A stretch of 20,568 bases of DNA, from assembly GCA_040002595.1 (NCBI GenBank), contig JBDUED010000024.1, forward strand, positions 1 through 20,568. Direction: 5' to 3'. The stretch comes from Dokdonella_A sp040002595 (GTDB taxonomy: Bacteria; Pseudomonadota; Gammaproteobacteria; Xanthomonadales; Rhodanobacteraceae). Position 1 is the stretch's first letter. Each line of letters begins with the position of its first letter. Position numbers and translations under genes: made by a program. Below are positions 15,535 through 20,568 of this stretch, piece by piece. The notes beneath the pieces are model-generated. The model did no database searches. It saw only the letters and a list, made by a program, of their open reading frames with translations, and was not told the origin of the DNA.

Positions 15535-15548
15535 TTGACGCAGGTCAA
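15535..15548. promoter_or_regulatory. CRP/FNR/DNR-type box, nirK proximal
   Basis: TTGAC-GCAG-GTCAA is a perfect palindrome of the type bound by DNR/NnrR/FNR regulators. Its centre is about 78 bases upstream of the nirK start codon; a class II position (-41.5) would put the transcript start near 15500. Two flanking half-sites, ATTGACC (15523-15529) and GGTCAAT (15557-15563), form an outer inverted pair. Confidence 0.8.
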
Positions 15549-15597
15549 CATAGCCTGGTCAATGTCCTTGCCACGCTGACGTCGCGCATCACTCGCC

Positions 15598-15611
15598 TTG
15601 ATCGGCGTCAA
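15598..15611. promoter_or_regulatory. CRP/FNR/DNR-type box, nirK distal
   Basis: TTGAT-CGGC-GTCAA matches the FNR/DNR consensus in both half-sites, with one asymmetric position. Its centre is 63 bp from that of the proximal box, close to six helical turns, so the two could be occupied on the same DNA face. It lies beyond the 3' end of the sirB2 gene, so it most likely serves nirK. Confidence 0.65.
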
Positions 15612-15641
15612 AGATGTCGCGACCCGACCACGCAGATCGGG

Positions 15642-15657
15642 GTTCGGTTTGCCGAAC
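15642..15657. other. short perfect hairpin (GTTCGG, four-base loop, CCGAAC)
   Basis: A 6-bp stem with a TTTG loop lies about 120 bp past the end of the minus-strand nnrS-sirB2 operon. It could stall or end that transcript, but there is no U-tract in either direction, so a Rho-independent terminator is not supported. Confidence 0.3.
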
Positions 15658-15778
15658 GCGCCGGTCGGTGGGTGCTGCGGCTGCGAAGTGCGTAGGGGCA
15701 ACAACCAATTCGGATGCAGCACGCCGTACGCAGCCCTGCATGTGGCCAACGGCTGGGTGGATCGTTTTGGCACGAATC

Positions 15779-16180
15779 TCAGGAGGACAACGGCGCCACC
15801 ACGCCCCATGGATGGTGTGCGATCGCCACGCTCACGATAAATAGATAGACCGCGAGCGCGGCGAAGTAGCAGGTCACCTGCATCGCGCGGGTGCGCCCGC
15901 GCTTGAGCGCAATCGTGCCGAGTACGATGTAGACGACCAACAGCAGTACCTTGACCGTCAGCCAGGCCTGCACGAACGGGTACTGGTGCAGGATCGTGAC
16001 CAGCATCAGTGCGGCGGTCAGCAGCGTGGTATCGATCGCATAGGAGAGGTAGCGCAGCGCCGCATGGTTCGTGATCCGTGAGCGCGTCAGCATCAACAGG
16101 CCGCGCAGGCCGAACAGGGTGCCCGATGCGATGACCGCGCAGATGTGTACAAGTTTTATTTGTGGATAGAACTCGAACAT
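15779..16180 (-). CDS. SirB2-family integral membrane protein
   Basis: A 133-residue protein with four membrane segments and the SirB2 N-terminal pattern (IKLVHICAVIASGTLFGLRGLLML). Histidines lie near membrane boundaries (His12, the LHQYPF loop and the AHHPWG segment near the C terminus). SirB2 was named for an effect on invasion gene expression in Salmonella, but its molecular role is unknown. It follows nnrS on the same strand after 6 bases, so the two are probably co-transcribed, which points to a membrane function tied to NO or respiration rather than virulence. ATG 16180 is chosen for normal family length. Confidence 0.85.
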   Translation of the reverse strand: MFEFYPQIKLVHICAVIASGTLFGLRGLLMLTRSRITNHAALRYLSYAIDTTLLTAALMLVTILHQYPFVQAWLTVKVLLLVVYIVLGTIALKRGRTRAMQVTCYFAALAVYLFIVSVAIAHHPWGVVAPLSS

Positions 16181-16186
16181 GGGCGC

Positions 16187-17458
16187 TCAACCGGGCTTGC
16201 CGTCGAGGCGCGGCGTCACATAGATCCACAACGAACGCACGACCCACGGCAGGAACGCCAGCAGCCAGCCAAATGCGGCGATGACCAGCCAACGCTGCGC
16301 ATCGTGCGCGAATTCGGCGTAGATGCGGCTAAGCGCCACCAACTGCAACAACGCGAAGGTCAGCCATGCAATCGCGCCCATCTGCAACGGTCGGCCGGCA
16401 TGACCTTGGGTCACGCGCGTCACCATCGCGACGAGGGTCGAACCGAAAAAACCGATCGTCAGTGCGTGCACCGGCGCGCGCCCAAGCAGGAAGCCGCCAT
16501 CGGAAAATGCGATCAGGCTCTGCACTGTGTATAGCGCGAACGCAATCGGCAACCACGCGAACGCGATGTAAAGCACCGCGAGCAGGCCGGGCTTTGTGCA
16601 CTTCCACGGCTGCCAGGCGAGCCAGTGGCTGAGGAAGAACAGGGTCAGTGGCGCATCAGCCAGCCACAGCCAATCGTAGTGATGGGTGATATCAAGACCG
16701 AGATGGATCACCAGCAGCACCCACAGTAGGGGCAGGCTCCACGCTGGCTTGAACACGCGATAGCCGGCGCCCGCCACGTTCGCGCTGAAGAATGGCAGCA
16801 TGCGATGGCAGACCGTGAAATAGATCGGCAACAGCAAGAAGAATGTCCCGATCTTGATCGCGACGAACGCGAATTGCCACGGCGCACCCAGTACGAACGC
16901 GCCAAATGCGGCAAGTCCGCAGGCGCCAAAAATCAGTGCGAGGAAACATGAAATTGCGTGCCGGTCGTGCGCGCCACTGCGCAGGAGCACGCCGCCAAGT
17001 GCGACCAGCGCCGCGATCCATCCGGCGAGCATCGCCGCGATTCCGGCGATCAGCAACGGCCTCATTCCGAGCAGGCCGAGGTGGGACAGCAGATACCCAC
17101 CGAACATGCCCGCAAACACCGGGACGTACGCGCGCCGCGTCAGCGCTGGTTGGCCCATCCAGCGCGGGAACACCGTCAGCAGGAAACCGAACATGAAGAG
17201 CGGCAGCATGCCGTATTGGGTGAACACGGCATGCGCCCATCCAGCCGGCACCGGCGCCGCCGGAAATGCGTGTCCGAAATACCCGGCGCCGAGGAAACAC
17301 GCCCACCACAGCATCGACACGACCACCGCGCTAACGCCAGCGAAAAACATCATTCGGTGCGGCGCGCTGGCAAACAATGCAGGCAAGTCGGCGAGTGCGG
17401 CGCTCAGCGAGCGCTGCTTGGCCAGAGCTGTGGTCTGCGACTGGTTGCGTATATCCAT
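16187..17458 (-). CDS. nnrS: NnrS-family heme/copper membrane protein
   Basis: NnrS is a polytopic inner-membrane protein, first studied in Rhodobacter, that contains heme and copper and protects cells from nitrosative stress during denitrification. The 423-residue product has about 12 hydrophobic segments and the family regions HRMMFFAGVSAVVVSMLWW, QYGMLPLFMFGFLLTVFPRW, LPIYFTVCHRMLPFFSANV and RAPVHALTIGFFGSTLVAMV followed by TRVTQGHAGRPL. Histidines within and next to the membrane segments are candidate metal ligands. ATG 17458 has AGGAGA eight bases upstream. It heads an operon with the sirB2 gene and diverges from fabA. With nirK nearby it should buffer NO produced by NirK. Confidence 0.95.
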   Translation of the reverse strand: MDIRNQSQTTALAKQRSLSAALADLPALFASAPHRMMFFAGVSAVVVSMLWWACFLGAGYFGHAFPAAPVPAGWAHAVFTQYGMLPLFMFGFLLTVFPRWMGQPALTRRAYVPVFAGMFGGYLLSHLGLLGMRPLLIAGIAAMLAGWIAALVALGGVLLRSGAHDRHAISCFLALIFGACGLAAFGAFVLGAPWQFAFVAIKIGTFFLLLPIYFTVCHRMLPFFSANVAGAGYRVFKPAWSLPLLWVLLVIHLGLDITHHYDWLWLADAPLTLFFLSHWLAWQPWKCTKPGLLAVLYIAFAWLPIAFALYTVQSLIAFSDGGFLLGRAPVHALTIGFFGSTLVAMVTRVTQGHAGRPLQMGAIAWLTFALLQLVALSRIYAEFAHDAQRWLVIAAFGWLLAFLPWVVRSLWIYVTPRLDGKPG

Positions 17459-17692
17459 TTCAAGTTCTCCTGCTTGGGGCGCGATCAGGTATGAGGGACT
17501 CGAGGTTCGCAGCGATCACACGCAAGCGGGCTCGCACAGGATGCATGGGCTCGACTGCACAAATGCGCTCGCGCTCGATCCAGGGGCACGCGGATCGCTC
17601 CTAAAAGGATGCCTGCGACAGGCGCCGCAGCAGACGGGTCTGCATTTTCACGCGCATGCCCGCAAGTTTGCATCGCAAATGAGTTGACTGCA

Positions 17693-17706
17693 TTGATTCA
17701 GATCAT
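17693..17706. promoter_or_regulatory. near-perfect FNR-type box
   Basis: TTGAT-TCAG-ATCAT differs from the symmetric FNR consensus TTGAT-N4-ATCAA only in the last base. The centre is 241 bp upstream of the nnrS start codon and 97 bp upstream of the fabA start codon. Confidence 0.55.
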
Positions 17707-17726
17707 AGTTGCAGCACAACGGCGAC

Positions 17727-17740
17727 TTGATCCGCATCAA
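17727..17740. promoter_or_regulatory. perfect FNR-type box upstream of fabA
   Basis: TTGAT-CCGC-ATCAA is the canonical FNR/ANR consensus. Its centre is 63 bp upstream of the fabA ATG, so class II activation would start transcription near 17775, 22 bases before fabA. It is 275 bp from nnrS, a longer but possible distance. Confidence 0.75.
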
Positions 17741-17796
17741 GGCATCGCGACCATGAGGACGGCAGACTCGATCGCACTTCCGCTGCCGGCGCTCTC

Positions 17797-18312
17797 ATGA
17801 CGCGACCTTCCTCGTTCGACCGCGAACGGCTCCTCGGCTGTGCCCGCGGTGAATTGTTTGGCGACGGTAATGCACGCCTGCCGTCGCCGCCGATGCTCAT
17901 GTTCGACCGCATCACGCACATTGACAGCGAAGGCGGCGCTTACGCCAAGGGTGTGATTCATGCCGAGCTCGACATCCATCCACAATTGTGGTTTTTCGGC
18001 TGCCATTTCGAAGGTGATCCGGTGATGCCGGGTTGCCTTGGACTGGATGCGATGTGGCAGCTCAGCGGGTTCTTCCTGCCCTGGCTTGGCGAACCCGGAC
18101 GTGGCCGGGCGCTCGGTGTCGGGCAGGTGAAGTTTTCCGGACAGGTGCTACCGACGGCAAAAATGGTCCGCTATGAAATCGATATCCGGCGCGTCGTGCG
18201 CGGCAAATTGTCGCTGGTGATTGCCGATGGCAAGACGTTCGTCGACGACCGCTTGATCTACGTGGCCAGCGATATGCGCGTCGGCCTGTTCCAATCTACC
18301 GAGGGATTTTGA
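17797..18312 (+). CDS. fabA: 3-hydroxydecanoyl-[ACP] dehydratase/isomerase FabA
   Basis: FabA dehydrates 3-hydroxydecanoyl-ACP and isomerises trans-2- to cis-3-decenoyl-ACP, the branch point of oxygen-independent unsaturated fatty acid synthesis. The 171 residues match the E. coli enzyme (172) along their whole length: RGELFG, MLMFDRIT, LWFFGCHFEGDPVMPGCLG with catalytic His70, LDAMWQLSGF with Asp84, and GQVKFSGQVLPTAK. The ATG at 17797 has no clear Shine-Dalgarno sequence. fabB starts one base after the stop, so they form an operon. An FNR-type box lies just upstream, raising the possibility of induction under low oxygen. Confidence 0.98.
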   Translation: MTRPSSFDRERLLGCARGELFGDGNARLPSPPMLMFDRITHIDSEGGAYAKGVIHAELDIHPQLWFFGCHFEGDPVMPGCLGLDAMWQLSGFFLPWLGEPGRGRALGVGQVKFSGQVLPTAKMVRYEIDIRRVVRGKLSLVIADGKTFVDDRLIYVASDMRVGLFQSTEGF

Positions 18313-18313
18313 G

Positions 18314-19522
18314 ATGCGCCGTGTCGTGGTGACAGGAATGGGTATCGTGTCGTGCCTGGGCAATTTACCAGCGACGGTTTCGCAAGCGTTACGCGACTGC
18401 CGCAGCGGCATCCGAGCGATTCCGGATTACGCCGAGCGCGGTCTGCGCAGCCAGGTGGCGGGCGTGCCGCAGATCGATCTGGAGGCTTCGATAGATCGCA
18501 AGCTGCGCCGCTTCATGGGCGACGCAGCCGGTTATGCGTACGTAGCATTGCGTGCCGCGATTGCCGATGCCGGCCTTGCGATTGAGCAAGTGCGTCATCC
18601 GCGCAGTGGTGTGATTGCCGGATCAGGTGGCGGCTCGGCGCAATGGCAGATCGAGACTGGCGACCTGCTACGCGACAAGGGCGTGCGGCGGGTCGGTCCT
18701 TACATGGTACCGCGCACGATGTGTTCGACCGTGTCGGCCACCTTGGCCACAGCGTTCGGCATCCTCGGCATGAGCTACTCGATCTCCGCGGCTTGCGCCA
18801 CGTCGGCGCACTGCATCGGCGCTGCCGCAGACCTGATCCGCCACGGTGCCCAGGACGTGATGTTCGCCGGCGGCGGCGAGGAAGTGCATTGGGGCATGAC
18901 CGCGCAGTTCGATGCGATGGGCGCCTTGTCCAGCGGCTACAACGACGCCCCACAGTCGGCCTCGCGCCCGTACGACGCGGGTCGCGACGGCTTCGTCATC
19001 GCCGGCGGCAGCGGCATGCTGGTGCTGGAGGATTACCAGCACGCGAAGGCACGCGGCGCGAACATCCATGCCGAACTGGTTGGGTACGGCGTGACTTCCG
19101 ACGGCGCCGACATGGTCGCGCCCTCCGGCGACGGTGCGGTGCGCTGCATGCGCATGGCCCTCGCCAACGTGACCGCCGCGGTCGATTACCTCAACACCCA
19201 TGGCACCGCCACGCCATTGGGCGACATCGTCGAATTACAGGCGGTGCGCGAGGTGTTTGGCGCAGAGTCGCCACGGCTATCCTCGACCAAGTCCCTGACC
19301 GGACATTCCCTTGGCGCGGCCAGCGTGCACGAGGCGATCTATAGCCTGTTGATGATGAAGGACGGCTTCATGGCTGGCTCGGCCAATATTGATGAACTCG
19401 ATCCCCGTGCGGAAGGATTCCCGATCCTGCGCGAGAGCCGCGAGGCGAAACTGAGCACGGTGATGTCGAACAGCTTCGGCTTTGGCGGCACCAACGCGAG
19501 TCTCGTGTTCGCGAACGTATGA
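18314..19522 (+). CDS. fabB: beta-ketoacyl-[ACP] synthase I FabB
   Basis: FabB elongates cis-3-decenoyl-ACP made by FabA, committing it to unsaturated fatty acids. The 402-residue product has the thiolase fold with the catalytic triad Cys161 (SISAACATSAHCIG), His296 (NTHGTATPLGD) and His331 (SLTGHSLGAA), the gating FGFGGTNASL loop near the C terminus, and the KAS I-type VPRTMCSTVSATLAT region. Its pairing with fabA separates it from FabF. ATG 18314 has GAGGGA seven bases upstream within the end of fabA. It ends 25 bp from the convergent arsR-family gene. Confidence 0.97.
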   Translation: MRRVVVTGMGIVSCLGNLPATVSQALRDCRSGIRAIPDYAERGLRSQVAGVPQIDLEASIDRKLRRFMGDAAGYAYVALRAAIADAGLAIEQVRHPRSGVIAGSGGGSAQWQIETGDLLRDKGVRRVGPYMVPRTMCSTVSATLATAFGILGMSYSISAACATSAHCIGAAADLIRHGAQDVMFAGGGEEVHWGMTAQFDAMGALSSGYNDAPQSASRPYDAGRDGFVIAGGSGMLVLEDYQHAKARGANIHAELVGYGVTSDGADMVAPSGDGAVRCMRMALANVTAAVDYLNTHGTATPLGDIVELQAVREVFGAESPRLSSTKSLTGHSLGAASVHEAIYSLLMMKDGFMAGSANIDELDPRAEGFPILRESREAKLSTVMSNSFGFGGTNASLVFANV

Positions 19523-19547
19523 GTGCAAGTGAAAGTATCGGCCTGAA

Positions 19548-19943
19548 TCATTCGGGACTTCGCTTGCGCCCCGGCGCCGCCGTGCGCTGTTTTGGAGACT
19601 TCGCCGCGTGTCGGCTGCTAGTTTCGTCGGCGGCGCAGTAGGTCTTGTAGAGCGTCGCGATGATGGCTTGGGCCGGGCCGTCCGGCAGTTCGTACCAGAT
19701 CGTTTGCGCTTCGCGCCGGGTGCGCACCAAGCCTTCGTCGCGCAGTCTGGCGAGGTGTTGCGAGAGCGCCGACTGGCTCAGTTCCGGCAGGCGCTCATTG
19801 AGCTGACCAACCGACATCTCGCCGCTTACAAGCAGGCACAACACGCGCAGGCGCTGCGCGTTGCCCAAGGTCTTGAGCAAAGTCGAGGCTTCCTCCGCAC
19901 GCGTGTGCATGGAGCTCAGGTCAGCGCTGGTTGGCATTCGCAT
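19548..19943 (-). CDS. ArsR-family repressor, BigR/SqrR-like (persulfide-sensing candidate)
   Basis: A 131-residue winged-helix regulator. The core spans about residues 16-102: LLKTLGNAQRLRVLCLLVSG, SVGQLNERL, and the recognition helix LSQSALSQHLARLRDEGLV, then the wing TRREAQTIWYEL. Cys36 (in RVLCLLV) and Cys103 (in LYKTYCAAD) correspond in position to the two cysteines that form a tetrasulfide link in the persulfide sensors BigR and SqrR. The metal-binding CxC of ArsR proper is absent. It diverges from a sulfide:quinone oxidoreductase gene, the expected target of such a repressor. The basic tail after residue 112 is probably disordered. ATG 19943 has AGGA nine bases upstream; ATG 19937 is an alternative. 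Confidence 0.9.
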   Translation of the reverse strand: MRMPTSADLSSMHTRAEEASTLLKTLGNAQRLRVLCLLVSGEMSVGQLNERLPELSQSALSQHLARLRDEGLVRTRREAQTIWYELPDGPAQAIIATLYKTYCAADETSSRHAAKSPKQRTAAPGRKRSPE

Positions 19944-20121
19944 CTTGCATGTTCCTGTTTCGTTCCGGCCACGCGCGAGCGTCTGGCCAGCGTAGTTTAC
20001 AACAAGTTGCTAATTAAGTATCGTCTAATGTATTATAGGGTCAGATTAATTCCGGTTGACGCGAGTCAAGTACATCGTTGTCCGTGTCGCGCATCCTGAA
20101 ATCCAACCCGGAGGCTCTGAT
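19944..20121. promoter_or_regulatory. divergent promoter region between the BigR-like repressor gene and sqr
   Basis: An AT-rich island (about 19995-20052) stands out from the GC-rich surroundings. Toward sqr there is a sigma-70-like pair, TTGCTA (20007-20012) and TATTAT (20031-20036), with an 18-bp spacer. On the minus strand a perfect TATAAT overlaps the same place (20032-20037), so divergent promoters may overlap. AATTAA (20012-20017) and TTAATT (20046-20051) flank the promoter as an inverted pair and are a possible operator. Confidence 0.55.
20056..20069. promoter_or_regulatory. CRP/FNR/DNR-type box upstream of sqr
   Basis: TTGAC-GCGA-GTCAA is a perfect palindrome of the same type as the nirK proximal box, differing only in the N4 centre. 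Its centre is about 60 bp upstream of the sqr ATG. A class II start would fall near 20104; relative to the sigma-70-like promoter (start near 20043) it lies downstream and could instead repress it. Confidence 0.7.
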
Positions 20122-20568
20122 ATGGCAAGGATCATCGTTCTAGGTGCAGGTGTTGGCGGCATGAGTGCCGCTTACGACCTCAACGCATCACTCGGCAGCA
20201 CGCACAAGGTCACCGTGGTCGGTGATGGCGGTCAATTTTCGTTCACGCCGTCCAACCCCTGGGTTGGCATTGGTTGGCGCAAGCCGGGAGACGTCCAGAT
20301 TGATGCCGCCACGGCACTGGGCCAACACGGCATCGAATTCGTCGGTGTGCCGGCCAGCGCGGTGCATCCGCAGGACAACCGCGTGGTGCTCGAAGACGGG
20401 CGCGAACTTGACTATGACTATCTCGTCATCACCACGGGTCCTCGACTCGCGTTCGACGAGATCCCGGGATTGGGTCCACATGACGGGCACACCCAATCGG
20501 TGTGCACGACGCCGCACGCGGCGAGTGCGTGGCAGGCCTATCAGGAATTCCTCAAGAACCCTGGGCCG
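20122..20568 (+). CDS. sqr: sulfide:quinone oxidoreductase, N-terminal part (3'-truncated by window edge)
   Basis: SQR oxidises sulfide to sulfane sulfur and passes electrons to the quinone pool at the inner membrane. The frame starts at ATG 20122 (GGAGG seven bases upstream) and is open to the window end, giving 149 residues of a protein normally of about 400 or more. Visible are the FAD-binding ARIIVLGAGVGGMSAAYDL, the FTPSNPWVGIGWRKPGDV segment, LDYDYLVITTGPRLAFDEIPG and SVCTTPHA with Cys128, one of the redox-active cysteines expected in SQR (Cys128 in the Acidithiobacillus enzyme). The other cysteines lie outside the window, so a related flavoprotein such as flavocytochrome c cannot be fully excluded. 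The neighbouring BigR-like repressor supports SQR. Confidence 0.88.
   Translation, partial: MARIIVLGAGVGGMSAAYDLNASLGSTHKVTVVGDGGQFSFTPSNPWVGIGWRKPGDVQIDAATALGQHGIEFVGVPASAVHPQDNRVVLEDGRELDYDYLVITTGPRLAFDEIPGLGPHDGHTQSVCTTPHAASAWQAYQEFLKNPGP

Larger units (their letters stand above)
15465..15778. other. 314-bp nirK upstream region
   Basis: This gap separates nirK from the 3' end of the SirB2/nnrS operon, both on the minus strand, so it should contain the nirK promoter and the end of the upstream transcript. It holds two CRP/FNR-type boxes plus extra half-sites (listed separately) and a hairpin at 15642-15657. I see no good -10 hexamer and no gene; plus-strand frames here have no family features. 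Confidence 0.6.
17459..17796. other. 338-bp divergent intergenic region nnrS/fabA
   Basis: This region must hold promoters for nnrS (minus) and fabA (plus). Its right half has two CRP/FNR-type boxes (listed separately) and a further short inverted pair GTTG-N5-CAAC at 17708-17720. A small hairpin GCCTG-CGA-CAGGC lies at 17611-17623. A 15-codon frame from ATG 17753 ends in an ATGA overlap with the fabA start. No strong -35/-10 pair is evident. Confidence 0.55.

Noticed and set aside
15598..15840. 80-codon plus-strand frame in the nirK upstream region
   Set aside because: It starts at TTG inside the distal FNR-type box, lacks a ribosome-binding site and overlaps the sirB2 3' end antisense.
15465..16292. 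In-frame upstream extension of nirK giving a 785-residue protein
   Set aside because: It overlaps the sirB2 gene on the same strand and the nirK promoter boxes, has no NirK homology, and the GTG at 15464 with its ribosome-binding site begins a proper lipoprotein signal.
19542..19556. Hairpin CCTGAA-TCA-TTCGGG as a bidirectional terminator between fabB and the arsR-type gene
   Set aside because: The stem is short with a G-T pair, overlaps the arsR-type stop codon and has no T-tract either way; support is too weak to annotate.

Overview
The window is about 20.6 kb of GC-rich, densely coded chromosomal DNA. It most likely comes from a gammaproteobacterium of the Xanthomonadales, possibly Rhodanobacteraceae. 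This placement is inferred from the gene order pyrG-kdsA-eno-ftsB-ispD-ispF-truD-(...)-surE-pcm-yqaA-nlpD-rpoS and from the character of the proteins; no 16S rRNA or marker search was possible. I see no tRNA, rRNA, CRISPR array, insertion sequence or phage gene.

Region 1 (1-6365, plus strand) is a housekeeping run. It holds the 3' part of pyrG (CTP synthase), kdsA (a metal-dependent type KDO8P synthase), a small coiled-coil/membrane gene that appears frameshifted, eno, ftsB, ispD, ispF and truD. Spacing is tight, with ftsB/ispD and ispF/truD overlapping. Region 2 (6366-8320) interrupts the usual truD-surE neighbourhood with a tiny lipoprotein gene, a minus-strand Smr-domain gene, a 439-bp gap with a perfect palindrome, and a DUF2127-type membrane protein. 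Region 3 (8321-12459) resumes the conserved block: surE, pcm, a YqaA/DedA-like membrane protein, nlpD and rpoS.

Region 4 (12485-17458, minus strand) is a nitrite-respiration and NO-response island. nirK encodes a lipoprotein copper nitrite reductase of the AniA type with a fused C-terminal cytochrome c domain. It is followed two bases later by nirV (FGE-sulfatase-like), which overlaps a SCO1/SenC copper chaperone gene. Upstream lie nnrS and a SirB2-family membrane protein in a second minus-strand operon.

Region 5 (17797-20568) holds fabA-fabB (anaerobic-type unsaturated fatty acid synthesis, plus strand), then a minus-strand ArsR-family repressor with two cysteines placed as in BigR/SqrR. 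Divergent from it is the 5' end of a sulfide:quinone oxidoreductase gene.

The most interesting signal is regulatory. Perfect TTGA(T/C)-N4-(G/A)TCAA boxes of the CRP/FNR/DNR type lie in all three relevant intergenic regions: two before nirK, one perfect and one near-perfect between nnrS and fabA, and one before sqr. This suggests one oxygen- or NO-responsive regulator tying together nitrite reduction, NO response, oxygen-independent unsaturated fatty acid synthesis and sulfide oxidation. The regulator gene is not in the window.
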